64,000 bases of DNA from Cyathus striatus. Taxonomy: Eukaryota; Basidiomycota; Agaricomycetes; Agaricales; Nidulariaceae. The number at the start of each line of letters is the position of its first letter. Position 1 is the first letter of the stretch. Below, one piece after another: positions 44,601-57,110 of the stretch. A program made the translations under genes and the position numbers. The notes under the pieces were generated by a model. It ran no database searches. It saw only the letters and a program-made list of their open reading frames with translations, and was not told the origin of the DNA. The stretch covers positions 3,224,001 through 3,288,000 of the forward strand of contig JAOVFP010000002.1 in assembly GCA_025738555.1 (NCBI GenBank). The letters are read 5' to 3'.

Positions 44601-47600
44601 TTAGAACATACTGCCGAATAGACCTCGTTGTCTACGTGGTGTAGGTTGGGGATCGGCACGGAGTGTGGAGAGACTGTTGAGCTGCTTCATTACTTCCTCG
44701 AGTTTGTCTTTACGTTCCTGAAGGTCGAGGTGGCGCCGCACGACGGGGTTTTCGCGAGCAAAGGCAATTATCTCACCTCGGTCGAGATCGTAGAGAAGCC
44801 GAGAGTCAATTTCGCGCGGGAACTGGAGTAGTGTCAATGTTTGTACAGGATATAGATGACATAACGTACCTGATAGAAGAATTGCTCAAGGAGTTCAATG
44901 TTGATGAACATGGCAGAGGTATATGCAAGCTTGTCTGCCACAACATTGAGGAAGGCTTCGGGACAGAAGACCTCACTCTGAGGACCTGTGCGACATCTTC
45001 GCGATTGAAGAGCGGCGAGACGCAGCTTAAGAATTGATAATCTTTCATTGTACATCATCGCATATCGTGCTGTAAAGTACGTCAGTTTCTGTCAATCAAC
45101 AGACAAAAGAGAGCCCAACCGTCCGAAATCTGCGCTGGAGGATACTTATAGGACTCTTGTATGACCTCATTCTGCTCCCCTTCCGAAGGGCCCTCAGTCA
45201 TCTTGGTCATCCTCTCTTTCTGCTGCTCTTCCAATGTTCTCACATAGCCAATGAGCCCATTCAGCCTCCGGCTACCACCAACTTTCTTCCTAATCTCTAC
45301 AATTTTGTTCTCACACATCGCCACCTCCTTCTGGAACAGTTGTATCGCTCTCTCCCTGCCGATTTCCCATTCACGGGGTTCGACTTCGACATCGTATTTG
45401 TATGGCTTGATGCAGTTCTCGACTTGGTCCGAGGTGACTCCTATACGGTCCCGAAGAATGGTGTGTGAGAACTGGATCAGGCGCTCAGCAGCGCGCGGAT
45501 GGAAAGTGAACGGTTCGCCTGTGGCAATGGAATCGATGAGGCCGCGGAGACCGTCTGCGACGAGGAGGGTAGAGTCACGGCCCACTCCGGATTTAGTGAG
45601 AAGGGAAGAAGCAGCATCGAGTTTATGTCTCCAGTATGCATCGACGTCTTCGGGCTTCAGCTTTGGATCGTTGCCTAGGACGCCAAGCTCCGCGGTGCGC
45701 TTGTCCAGCCAATAGAGCTGCTCAAGGACATCCATCACTTTGTCGTCCAACATGGCCTTGAGCTTTTCACGAATAACGGGACGGCGGAACTGATGAGTGA
45801 ACTCTTTAAAGCGGAGCTTCAGAGCGTCCATGGTTTCGGCGACGTAGGATTCGGCGGTAATGCATCGGTCGTTGTACTGAACTTTGAATTGATACGTGGC
45901 TTCTTCCAGTTCGAGCTGAACGGCGTTGGTGATGCCATGAAGAGAAGAGGCCATGGACGACTCGAGAACTTCCATAAGCCGCCGGCGAAGGGTGTCCGTG
46001 CCGACCATAAAGGAGCTCGACGTACCGAAGACGTCCTGGTGTGCACCAAAGTAATCATTCTCATTGCGTTTGGTAATGAGGGCAGTAGATTCCTTGTTCT
46101 TACCCTTTCCAGAAGCTTTCGCTACGACGCCGACGTAGCCCAAGTGAAGAGGGTAACGGTTTCCGGCGAGAATGCCAGCACCCTGCTCGGGAGCAACTAA
46201 ATCCATCTTGGTTATAACACCAATAGTCCTCAATCCTAGTGGATCCACTTTCCTACTCGCACGCAGCGCAGGAGAATTCGCTAAATCGACGTCGGCTGCG
46301 CACACGGCGAGAATAATGTTGGGTTCTCGGATATACTTCTCACAAAGGCCCGCGATCTTCTCCCTAAGTGACTCAGGCTGATCCATAGAGGCGATTTGAA
46401 CGTAGCCAGGAAGATCAATGAGGGTAAGGTCGGGGACGTTCGGAGAGTAGATGCGAAGGTCGATAGGTTCGTTGGAGACAGCCTCAGTGGCGGGGACGGC
46501 GAGATTAAGGTCAGTTAAGGTGCGTTGAATGTCGGCAAAGTTGGTGATTTTGCCCAAACCAAGGCCCGGAAATTCACCATATTCGACGGAGGTTTCTCCT
46601 TTACCGGCAGGGGTATGAATGAGGGTGAGTTCGATAGGGCGACGGGTCACCATGTTATTTCCCCTGGAAAAAGTGGCATAAGAAAAACAAGCACAGAACG
46701 AGGATCGGAACGCACTTTGGTAAGAATTCATGGCCTACAATAGCTTCAAGCACGGAACTCTTGCCGGAGCTCTGACTTCCTATTACGACGATGCTGGGTA
46801 GCTTGAGAGCGTCGCTTTGGTCAATACTGAGCAGCATGGTACGTATCTCTATGAGCTTTTTGGTCAAGTGCATCAGGCCGTTCTGGCGGAGATCAGCAGC
46901 AAAACTGTCGTTGGCTTTGGAGTCTGAGGGGGAAGACATGGTAGCAGCAACAAGAGCAGCAATGGCAGCTTCGTCCTTGGGATATCTGTTTTTACTACCA
47001 GGCCCATCGCTCTCTTGTTCATGTTGCTCCTTGTCGCCACTTTCTCCGATTGGGTGAAAAGATCTTTGAGGAACTGTGGTGTTTCGACGGCGAGAAGCTC
47101 AGGGAGTTTTAATGAAGATAGGGTGTCCGATACGGTTTCTGAGACAGATTTGATGCCGCCGGCAGCAGAGTCGAAAAGACCGTGGGCTTTGTCCTGCGCA
47201 GTAGTTATCCAGGCATCCGTCGTCTTTCGCATTTCTGACAGGTAGGCAGGGAAAATGATAAGAAAAGGGAAAGGTAGGTAGTGGAGTGGGTAGAAAACGC
47301 ACCCTCAAATTTGTAGTTGGCATAACCCAAACCTCCTGCACCAACAGCAGCGCCGGCTATGGGAACACGGAAGGCGCGCGCAACAAAGCGAGGAATGGAG
47401 GAGTAGGAGAAGGGGCGGACATGGATGTGTCTGAGAGAAAGATGGGATGGGGAGGCATAGCGTTTTCTGAGAGAGCCATTTGCGAGAAAAGTGGCGTACT
47501 GGCGGTGTGCAGGACGGTGTGCTACGGGGAGTCGCTGGGAGGCATTGAGACGGTAGGTGACGGTCTTTTTGGGGGAGAGGATTGCAGAGACGCGCCGCTT

Positions 47601-47615
47601 GAGCGAGCTATACAT
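44601..47615 (-). CDS. MGM1: MGM1/OPA1-type mitochondrial dynamin GTPase, one frameshift
   Basis: Inner-membrane dynamin needed for mitochondrial fusion and cristae shape. Five exons: 47615-47303, 47234-46716, 46663-45120, 45069-44870, 44822-44601, about 932 aa. The N-terminus is basic (mitochondrial presequence), with a hydrophobic segment [18 protein letters not shown] near residue 93. GTPase: G1 [10 protein letters not shown]2 within [13 protein letters not shown]3 DLPGY, G4 TKMD. The middle and effector regions follow to [11 protein letters not shown]. Exon 2 is out of frame between LKDLFT and GDKEQHEQE: one more base near the GGG at 47052-47054 is needed (plus strand). Its start lies 168 bp from the divergent DapA-like gene. 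Confidence 0.95.
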
Positions 47616-47782
47616 GAATGAGACGAGCAGTCACACCCAGTCACAAACACTTAATTATCCTGCCGACACACCGGCACAAATACAACCAAACGATATCATC
47701 TTATCTTATCTTGACTATACACATATCATGATACACATCGATAATATACCATCTACCCCCCAGCTATATATCATACACCTCA
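47616..47782. promoter_or_regulatory. compact divergent promoter, MGM1 / DapA-like gene
   Basis: Only 167 bp separate the two start codons. Contains CTTATCTTATCTTGA near 47700, two GATA-type words on the minus strand. Confidence 0.6.
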
Positions 47783-48814
47783 ATGTCCAACCCACCTCCC
47801 CCAGGTATCTACGTCCCCGCAGTCCTCTTCTTCGACCACAACGAAGAGTTCGATCTCCCCGCTATCAAGGCACACGTCCTCAGACTCGCTCACGGCGCCG
47901 TCACCGGCATCCTCGTTCAGGGCTCCAACGGCGAAGCCCAGCATCTGTGCGTCACTTTCCCCTCCCTCGGCATGACTCCTCATCCCATCTAGATCCCATG
48001 ATGAACGCAAACAGGCCATTGCCTTCACCCGCCGCACCCTCGACGAGAATGGCTTTCAGAACGTCCTCGTCATTGCCGGAACCGGTGCCCAGTCCACCCG
48101 CGAAACGAAGAAACTCTGTGCAGATGCGAAGGACGCCGGCGCCTCTCATGCCCTCGTCCTGACCCCCTCCACATGGCCCACCCAGATGACCACCGACAAC
48201 ATACTTCGTTTTCATCGCGAGGTATATTCTCCCCGCTCTTCTTCATACCATTTGCTCATCGTCTAGCCAAGTAGGTGGCAGATGCCTCACCCATCCCCAC
48301 TATGATCTATAATTTCCCCACAGTCACGGCAGGCCAAGATCTCAACTCTGACATCGTCGCCGCACTCGCGCAGCATCCCAACATCGTTGGCACAAAACTA
48401 TCCTGTGGGAATATCGGTAAAATTCACCGTCTTACATCTCGCTTTTCTTCCGAAGAGTTCGCTGTGTACCCTGGTCGATCCGATGCTTACCTCTTTGGTC
48501 TCTTGGCTGGCAGCGCTGGTGTCATTGGCGCATCCGTCAATCTCGTCCCCAAGCTCCACGCTAAACTTTATCAACTCTGGAAGGACGGTAACATCAGCGA
48601 AGCTGTCGACATTCAGGCCAAACTTGGCCATGGAGACTGGGCGGCATCCAAGGTGGGAGGAATCGGCGGTCTAAAGGCGGTCATCAGCAAGCACTTTGGA
48701 TACGGCCAGCCACACGTTCGCGGGCCTCTTAAGTCTGTTGATATTGACAGTCTTCAGGGGAATGAATATTATAAAGTTCTTCAGGAGCTTATTGCCATGG
48801 AAAAGGCGCTGTAG
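47783..48814 (+). CDS. DapA/HOGA-family class I aldolase (dihydrodipicolinate synthase-like)
   Basis: Members form a Schiff base on a lysine and cleave or make C-C bonds with pyruvate or related keto acids. In fungi they often act in sugar-acid (2-keto-3-deoxy) or hydroxyproline catabolism rather than lysine synthesis. Three exons (47783-47946, 47993-48221, 48275-48814) give 310 aa, a typical length. Visible: GILVQGSNGEA (substrate-loop motif), VLVIAGTGAQSTRET, PTMIYNFPTVT with the catalytic tyrosine, and IVGTKLSCGN with the Schiff-base lysine. The exact substrate cannot be read from sequence. No signal peptide. Confidence 0.9.
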
Positions 48815-48901
48815 AAAACGAAATGGGTATCATGCATTGCTCACCGGATAAATATACCAATATGTAGAGTATCAATGAAAAAAATTAGAACACTAGGATT
48901 T

Positions 48902-50148
48902 TTAGGACTCGAAGAAACCCCTTTGAGCTAGGTAATCCTGGTGCTCAATACGGTGATCCGCAACTTTCTTATCCGCTGAGTAACGCCATACGGGCACCGC
49001 GATCTACAAACAACGTCAAGAGATCACTCCAACCATGAAAAAGATGGTGTCTTACATATGCAACAGCATCCATTAGTCCCTCCCAAATCCAGTTCGCCCG
49101 AGGTGCAGAGCCACGCGTCGAAGCTCGGAATAAGCTCGTTAGAAAGTCGCCTGTGATATGAACGTGGCCTTTCTCCACTCCTATTTGGAATATCAGTATC
49201 ACACTGCCTTTAGTAGTGGTGAAGTAGAATAGAGCTACCTTTGACCAATGCCAACGCTGCCTGCTCAGCTGTCAGACCATCATCACCCTCTTCCATTTCC
49301 TTCGTGATCTTTGGCTTTGTCTTGTTTTCGTTCTCATATCCTGGGGTAAACATGGTGGGCGGAAAGAAAATATGCACATCTGTGTCGTACAGAATAAGCT
49401 CATGACGTAGCGTATCCGCCAGACCTGTCATGTATTAGTTCGAGAACCGAAGACCAAGTTAGAACACAGGCACCTCGAACAGCATGCTTGGCGGGTGAAT
49501 ATCCAGCCCATCCAATGATACTCATTAGACCTAATGTGGAACTGACAAACACAATTTTGGCGTTTTTCTTTTTCTGCTTTGCGATCTTCTTGGATGCAGC
49601 CTAAATGTCCATATAAGCGCAAAATAAAGACCAGTAAGAAGAGGCACTAACCCAGGCAGTCCACGCCTGAACCCAGTAACCGTCTCGCATTCCACCTTTT
49701 AAGTTTTCCTCCGTCATTTCAACGAAGAACCCTGGATTTGCAGACCCCGCGCATAGAAATAATGCGTCAGGTACTTTTCCGCCATAGGGGACACATACAG
49801 CCTCTAGTGCTGCAGTTGACTGAGAGCCATCCGCAAGTGAAAACGAGTATACATAAACCTTCTGCGATTCTGAACGGCGGTGCGACTAAGGACACATTAT
49901 TTGATGATGAGAGAGGAGGTAGAGTCAGACGCACTCTCAGAAGCTCGAGCGCTTTGTCGAGTTTGTCCTGGTTACGCGCAACAATGGATACATTTGCACC
50001 GCGTTGGACAAGTAATGTAGCGAGCGCGAGTCCAAGACCTTGACTCCCGCCTGTGATGTAGATGTGCTAATTAGGTGTTATTTGAGGTCATTACAGAATA
50101 GAGAAGGAAACACACGAGGCCCTCTGGGTTCCACTTTTTGCCAAACAT
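48902..50148 (-). CDS. TSC10: 3-ketodihydrosphingosine reductase (TSC10/KDSR type), SDR family
   Basis: Reduces 3-ketosphinganine to dihydrosphingosine with NADPH, second step of sphingolipid synthesis, on the ER. Seven exons: 50148-50116, 50066-49935, 49885-49652, 49600-49474, 49424-49239, 49180-49056, 49003-48902, giving 312 aa in frame. SDR cofactor motif TGGSQGLGLALA, then ARNQDKL, CAGSANPGFF, FVSSTLGLMSIIGWAGYSPAKHA (Ser and the YxxxK pair) and RGLADTLRHEL, with FFPPTMFTPGYENENKTKP typical of KDSR. N-terminal MFGKKWNPEG is short with no obvious extra helix. The last exon is basic/acidic without a clear membrane segment. Confidence 0.93.
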
Positions 50149-50365
50149 GCTGGCGGGATGAGGTTGGGGAGGGTGGGGCGGTAATACGAAGTTCGTAAAC
50201 GTACTTATTTATGTAATATATATGCTGTACATATGTATTACCGCGATACGCGCGCCTATCGAAGGCGGAATGGCTCGATTCGAAGTACAGACTGTACAAG
50301 TAACAACTACTTATAACTAAGTACACCCGAGCAACGTACAACCCCATATTGACCCCGTATCCGTA

Positions 50366-51154
50366 TTATATACATCCAGCCAACAGCATCTGGGCCCAGA
50401 AATAAGACAACCAGCCAAATGACCTTGACTTCCACCCCTTTCGCCCGATCTCTCTATCTGTACCCTCTGTCTCCGCCTTCTTGTTCCCAAATACATCCGC
50501 CGCTACGAACATATCGCTTATCATGAATATCCACGCGCCAAATGTTCTCTGCCATCCTTCATCGGTAGCCGTAGCCACAGAAACCATTGTAATGATGATC
50601 CCGACGTAGCTGCGTACAAGAACAGTTAATTCTGGTGGGACAATCATTCGTGAATTGGGGGTAGGGTTTGACTCGAGGATGCCTAGCCATTGTGTGAGGA
50701 TGATGCACGTCGTCGCTGAGAGAACGAACGGAAGCAGGCGGAAGGAAGGCGCATGGGAAGCGAAAGCGATAATGTACGAAATATGGGCAAGCGCAAAGAA
50801 GAATGTTCCTATCTGGAAGGATGCACTCGTTCCTTCGTTGGCTGACTTTCCGCCTTTAACGCGCTGGTAATAATAGTTTTCTCTCGAAGGTATGAGGAAT
50901 ATGTCACCGAGGAGGCTGAATGCGAGTCCAGCGACCAAAGCAATTGCGTGCCGGCGTTCTTGAACAATGTGAATGCTATCGTATTTCAAGGATGCTTGAT
51001 GAATTCCGCCAAATAGAAACGAGAGAGACGAAAGTATTTTGAACCCTGCGCTACCGGGATAGAATTTGTTCCTTTCAGACTGGACGAGTAGTAAAAGCGA
51101 AACGGTGAGTGCGACTGGGTATCGCGCAGGGGGGAAGGATATTATTGGTGGCAT
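50366..51154 (-). CDS. YhhN/TMEM86-family membrane protein, putative lysoplasmalogenase
   Basis: A single exon of 262 aa. Multi-pass: hydrophobic segments at about residues 12-24, 37-50, 70-85, 110-130, 135-155, 175-195 and 205-222. Conserved-looking pieces are LAFSLLGDIFLIP (the YhhN aspartate motif) and FGAWIFMISDMFVAADVF (second conserved acidic motif). Animal TMEM86 proteins hydrolyse lysoplasmalogens; the fungal role is not established, so the activity is inferred. 211 bp upstream of the TSC10 start, same strand. Confidence 0.85.
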   Translation of the reverse strand: MPPIISFPPARYPVALTVSLLLLVQSERNKFYPGSAGFKILSSLSFLFGGIHQASLKYDSIHIVQERRHAIALVAGLAFSLLGDIFLIPSRENYYYQRVKGGKSANEGTSASFQIGTFFFALAHISYIIAFASHAPSFRLLPFVLSATTCIILTQWLGILESNPTPNSRMIVPPELTVLVRSYVGIIITMVSVATATDEGWQRTFGAWIFMISDMFVAADVFGNKKAETEGTDREIGRKGWKSRSFGWLSYFWAQMLLAGCI

Positions 51155-51674
51155 TTCAACTTGAATTCAACTACCCGCAATGTGATGAAGATGGGAAGAG
51201 AAGAACGAAGCGTCGGATTTCATCTCATGTACGTGTATCAAATGTCGAAGACCCAAGAATCATATGCTGTCAGCCGCCTGTCTTGTCGCTGTCTTGCGTG
51301 AGATAGGCGCCAAGCTGTACAAGTTGCAGTACAGTTGATACTCTTATGCAGACCGACAGTTAGCTTTACTAAATTAGACGGATGTTATTGAGATATAGTA
51401 GGTGCGCGTGGAGAACAGAAATCTTCAAAGCAACTTTAAAGCAAAAGGGTTGTGAATTGTTCAGAGTTCTGGTGTATGAGAAGCGTATGTATGCGTATAG
51501 ATGCTAATAAAACTAGACTAAGTCTAAGTATGATATTCTGTCCTGGTTTCCTCAAGATTTCCTTGGATGCGTTGGAGAGGGTAACGGGTTTACGCTTGTT
51601 GGGTATTATGAATGATGTTCATTCGGGGTATCATCTCTATATCTATTAAACAATGTAACGCATAGTCAATATTG
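51155..51674. other. intergenic, nothing recognised
   Basis: Promoter of the YhhN gene on one side, 3' region of the DUF6533-type gene on the other. Confidence 0.5.
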
Positions 51675-53301
51675 CTAGTGCTGAGACTGTGTATGCTGGG
51701 CCTCACCACTATTACTGCTCCCTGGTATTGTTTCTTCATTCTGTGTATCCTCATATGTTGTGTTAATATAACTCGTAAATACTATTGCAGTAGACATTCT
51801 CGTCCCGTCCGCACGGTACTGGTTAAAAACCAATTTTGGATCACGCAAGTTCAGCATGAGACGTGAAATCATCGTCGACGATATTCTGTGGGGATCGGAC
51901 AACATTAGCCATTAAGTATCCCGCTAACAACTTTAAAAAAAACAGACCTACATGTTTGTAAGTGTTACCGTGAGCCCCTTTTCATAGGGCTGACAGTACA
52001 GTCAGTGGAAGGACAATCAGCCGACAACCAGCACGACGTGAAGCTCACTGGTAAAACACGAAATGTTACTATAACTGTCACTCCTGCTATTACCATGACG
52101 CTGCAGCAGAATTTGAATAAGCACGTCTATTCGAACTGAGCGACTGGTATAAAAGTAATACTTGCCCAAAGTAAATAGCGCCTATATATCATACATATCA
52201 TTCTTAGGAATAAGTACACAAACTGATTCGAAAGAAAACGTACCATCAAATAGCAGTACGTTCAGTAATGTTGAATTCACTTCACGTTTTCGTGTAACAG
52301 ATTTGTAAACGGTCATAACGAAAATTAAGATATCGAAACATAACATCGCAGTCCAAGCTGATGCAAGCCCTAAAACCTGAGTTAAATCTCAGGGCGATAT
52401 TATTGAAAGGAAGTACAAACTAAGCGAGCTACATTGTAATCAGCGATATATTTATATATACAGTTTAAGAGGCTTACTCCGATTCTGATAAGGGCATGAT
52501 GCATCCGAATGGCGGTAGACTTGCCACCGTTATATTAGTTTTTTCGCCTTTAACGACACACATCTGCGAGGGTGAGGCGTGAAAAGGCCGAACGTGGATA
52601 AGATGGTGACATATCTACCGTTCCATAGATAATGACGGCTGCAGCTGCAGCGCACATTCCCAACAGTATCCAGAGTCGGCGTTCATAGAGGGCATAAGTA
52701 CGCATGATGAGGAGGACTAAGTGTTCCAGTGAATACTTTCGACTCGTAGTAGTACATCCAAGAAAATAGAACTGACTTCCAACGATAATCTGAATTACGA
52801 CAGCCAAATATTGATGATAACTCAGGAGCTGAAGGCAGCTACAAATATTGATAAGAAAATTTGGACAGGACGATGAAACAATGGTCTCGTGCTTACATCT
52901 ATTGCGAGTGAGTAATATCCACCTGATTATTTCAAAAAGTGCTCACGTTCAATCTTTCCGACGCTCGTGACTCCCAGAAAATTTGGAAAGCAACGGGAAT
53001 ATGACCCAACATCGACAAGTAGCGATTGAGATAAAAAAAAGTAGATGCCCAGTTGACTCTCTTAATTTTCCAGAATCGTTCAACCTCCTCCGGGAGTGTT
53101 AAGAAATAATCATAAAAGAGGATGACTAGTAATAGAACCTAAGTTTATTACCCAGCTTAACATTCAAGAGCTCACCCAATGATGCTGCACAAATATAATT
53201 ATTAACGAGGCTGGGAGGGCATTAATTACGACAATCTACTACGAGAAGGATTTAACATACACTTGGAATTCTACGGAAGGAGCGTAGCTGGCGTTCGTCA
53301 T
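51675..53301 (-). CDS. DUF6533-type seven-helix membrane protein
   Basis: A membrane family expanded in basidiomycetes with no known function. The exon pieces are in order: MTNASYAPSVEFQ (from ATG 53301), FYDYFLTLPEEVERFWKIKR and FFYLNRYLSMLGHIPVAFQI (the family's hallmark first helices), LSYHQYLAVVIQIIVG, LIMRTYALYERRLWILLGMC, GCIMPLSESE, LASAWTAMLCFDILIFVMTV, LLNVLLFDGAIYFG, and the C-terminal SSTMISRLMLNLRDPKLVF to TAA/TGA at 51675. One intron appears to use GC (TTTGG then GCAAGT near 52165). The middle exons and the seventh helix are poorly resolved, so exact splicing is uncertain; some decay cannot be excluded. Confidence 0.8.
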
Positions 53302-54695
53302 CGACAATTAGAAGACAAGCTGCAGTTCAGAGGCAGATTGTTTGCTGACAGACGGCCAACATCGGGTGTAGCGGACCAAGCAGAGGGATGTCAGAGAGCA
53401 GATGCGGAAAATGAAGAGAACCGAGGACAGATATTATAAGTAAGTACGGGGGAGGTTGTCCCAACCCCACTGGGAGTAGGAAAACTGATAGAAAGCTATG
53501 CTGGGAGCTAATCGTTCGCAATTTTGGATCATAATTAAGTTTTCCTGATTGCTTTGCGTGAGATTGACGCCTATTTTGTGCTTACTATCTGCCTGGGGTT
53601 CCCTGTCCATGATCCATCTATCACATATTGATATGGAAGCGAAGTCTCACATGGTGTCGAATCATCAATATGTCAGGAGAGAGATAAACTACGCGTGGAA
53701 GAGTTAAGCGTTAGCACCTGATCAATTCGAGAAATACTTCGCAAGGAAACCAATAAAAATACAACGCATTTCGAATAAACGTGCATACTACATCAGCTAC
53801 ATCGGTATGGCCGGACCAAATCACACCTGTAACCTGTCTGAGGCGCCATGCACACTGCGTCATGGTTGGATCCTAGATGGATCGTGTTAAGATAAATTAA
53901 GGATGTACATAGGACCCGAATAATATTTGAGAGAACGAAAGACCAACGAAAGACAATTGATGTCGATGAGCGCGAGCATTTATAATAGTGAGCACTGTGA
54001 CAATCATAGTTAGCCGCCTTTCTTCAAAGCTTCAAAGTTTCAGGAACCGACAGTAAATCAAGGGTGTCGAGCCTCGGCACCACTCGGCGCAGTCTCTCAC
54101 CGGCGGTCCGCGGATATAATCATTTTGACTACATAAGGCTTACAAAACTTAAGTACAGTGGGTATGTGTGGGTGGTTCTTATAAGTTCCTATCAGCCCCG
54201 AAGTTCAGAGAGCATGTATGTACATACTTATATATATCAAGTGGTATCTAAAGTATATACTAGTAAACCAGTATGTAAGTAGTAGTACTTCGTAGTAGCA
54301 GGTAAGTACTAGTAGTTACTAGTAGCGCCCGATACAAACGAAAACTAAACAGAGACACTGATTACGGGAGACTAGTAGCGCCCTCATCTCCACATGTAAT
54401 TTAAGCTCGAAAATCAGGCCCCGATCGGGATGTGCTGTCAGTAGCAAGTTTCGAAATTGTTGACAAGCAATTGACAAGTGCCATCTAACAATGGTATTTA
54501 TACCTAAACGAGTACTTACATAGCGCAGGGAGTTCAGGGACATTGCAGGGACATTCCTAGCATCAGCAAGAAAAAACGGCTGCATTATGTAGTTTGAGTG
54601 GAAATGCCAATTTCCGTAGTAGGAGCAATCCATCCGCAAAAATCAAAATACTATGTTCAAAAATATAAGATTACAAAGTAAACGTGATACGAATG
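53302..54695. other. intergenic region, no gene seen
   Basis: About 1.4 kb. Near 54240-54375 short words related to ACTAGTAG and GTAGTAC recur, including two CTAGTAGCGCCC copies. No coding evidence. Confidence 0.5.
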
Positions 54696-56629
54696 TTACA
54701 GATCACCGAACCTACACATAGGACTGTTAGACAGCGAACAACAGAACAGAAGACCATTAGCGTTGAGAAGTTGCTCACCGATCCGGCATCAACACAGGAG
54801 CCATTAAGCTCCACATATACAGCAGCATACACACCCAGCTGGAAACAACACGCATCCACATAGCAACCTCAGACCGTCCAATGTAGACATCGGCGTCAGG
54901 ATCTACAGGTCCAGATACTGGATGCTTAGACACATAATTCCTAATCCCAGTCAAGTTTAGTGCGAGCAATCAACCAGCGAGATGTGGGCTTACCAGTCAG
55001 TCAATAGCATAGCAACATACATCGCACCCATGGCAAATATAACATGGAACCAGGAGTACTGAAATTTGATGATACATTATCCTGTTCTAAGAAGCAAAAA
55101 AAAAAAAATACATTATATCGTGTGCCCGTGCGTTCATCGTCTCTAGTCTCTCCTACGATGTCGTCGCCTTCTTCTTCTTCTTCTTCTTCTTCTAAAGCGG
55201 ATGCAGGGATAGCACTGAAAATAACTGTCATAATCGTAATATTTAGCCGGTAGTTTCACTTACCCTGCTTCTACGGCTGCCAGCAAGGCTTGATACCTTG
55301 GAGACTCTGTTCGGCTGGGTTGCGTGGTCACGAATCCCAATTCAGCATGTCCAGCTTCTTCTTCAGGAAGTTCAATGCGTCTTTCTTACCAACTAATGCT
55401 CGACTCTGGGTCGCAGCACGAGTGGTAGAGTACGCTATAGCAAGGAAGGTGAAGATACCTCCGAGCACCACGACCGCCTTCCGCGTGCCTTTAGCTGTGT
55501 CGCTACCATTACGAAGTGGGTTGCATTGCTGCGATTCGTGAGTATGATTGCTGATTGCGGAAACGATCAGATAGGTACAGTACGCCGCCACCATTGCAGC
55601 CTGCGCGAGACCAGAGCGAGGGTTATATTCTTGTACGGTGGGATGAATGCACATTATAGTAGCCACCACACACAGAGCAAGATTGAAAGAAATGAAAAAG
55701 CGGTTGATGGTGCACCCGGAACCAGCGAAATAGGCATAGAGAAGGCCAGTAAGTGTAATCGAGAACGCATACATTGCTGCAGTGGAACCGATCAAAATCC
55801 ATTGCCAGAGATTAGAATTGAGTTTTCCCAATTCTCGAGACAGGTTTCTGACCATGAATGTGCAAAATCGACCAGCAGCACTAAACCAAGCAAGATGAAC
55901 AACGTTGCACCGATTAGGGCTATATAATTGCCCCAAAACATGAAGATCGGATTTGGGATAAAGAAAGAAGCAGTGATGAGAATGAGCCACAGAAGGACCT
56001 TGGGACCCCACCAACTTGTAGTACGTTAATTAACATGTGCAATGAAAAATCCTACATGAACTCACCCATTCTGAATAGCTGCACGTTTGTCTTTGGTATC
56101 CTTTACGCCAATTAATCCAGCACTGAGGATTAAATGGAATAATGCAAGCGCAAAGCAGATACGATGGACCTAATAAAAGTAGTTAGCAAAACAGAACATG
56201 GAATGAAAATAAAATCCCACCGCCAGCACTCCGTAACATTTATCTCCTTCACAGTCCATCTTGATATAATCCATGCTCCATTTCCGTATTAGCTTTATGA
56301 TCATATCTGTCTTCATAATCCATGCTAAAATAGAGTTAAGAGAGAAAATAATCTATGCCGAGTTATGTTAGCTGAAAGATCTCCTAGCCATGAACACATA
56401 TGCTGGTACCCACTGCGAAGCCGACACGGGTCGCAATGGAAGAGTTACAGTTACACGATTTGAAAAACATCGATGCTAGATGTATAGGTTGTAAGCACTT
56501 GATATATTCCTTAAACTACAGGAGGATCATACCTGCAGTCGAGGTGAAGCAAAAGGCCAAACCTGCCACACAGGAGGTAGCAACGGACATCAGACCGCCA
56601 GCCAGCGGTAATGACATTAAAAGACCCAT
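54696..56629 (-). CDS. TMS1: SERINC/TMS1 serine incorporator membrane protein, two frameshifts
   Basis: Multi-pass membrane family (yeast Tms1, animal SERINC) linked to serine-derived lipids and lipid scrambling. Nine exons: 56629-56533, 56475-56414, 56352-56221, 56169-56066, 56014-55264, 55214-55112, 55058-54994, 54940-54779, 54711-54696; about 497 aa when two bases are added. Visible: SMFFKSCNCNSSIATRVGFA, MKTDMIIKLIRKW, DKCYGVLAVHRICFALALFH, LLVDFAHSWSETCLENWE, NLWQWILIGSTAAMYAFS and a C-terminal MPDRFGD. Exon 5 shifts frame near 55820 and again near 55366-55370; no splice site explains either. A (TTC)n tract encodes eight glutamates at 55165-55190. Confidence 0.93.
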
Positions 56630-57110
56630 GTCGTGTGTCCGATAGAAAGAAAAGGTAAGTCTCAGTGTCTCAAAGGGTAAACAAACCGCAAAGGCAACAG
56701 AAATGGCTAGTGGTGCACACTGACTGCGTGCTGTTGCACACTCAGCAGTCGTCACAGCACGTGACCAGAATACTAGATGTAACCTAAGGAAACTTACTGA
56801 TATATAAATAAGTACTCTACTTTGGCTCTACTGTAACTTAAAAGTTAGAGCAAAGTCAGAGTGTTGCTGCGCATCGTTCCAATCTGGTACACGGACTTCG
56901 AGCTTCAATGCATATTTTAAGACTATTACAGACATCTACATGGCGGGACTGCTTGGGAGATTACAACATTAAGTATTATTTACAGCCGTGGCCGAAACAG
57001 CTCTTGCAGTCCAACATTATCTGTATAAGCGGCTACTAATTGTAAGCTAGACAATAGCAGTCTCTGGAAGCTTGTAATACAATGGCTGAAAATAATATCA
57101 GCAGGTCACC
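56630..57110. other. SERINC promoter and CWH43 3' region
   Basis: 481 bp with no gene; includes GCACGTGACC near 56757, an E-box-like site, in the presumed SERINC promoter. Confidence 0.5.

Noticed and set aside
49738..50043. 101-aa plus-strand frame over the TSC10 gene
   Set aside because: Antisense to well-supported TSC10 exons; no independent evidence.
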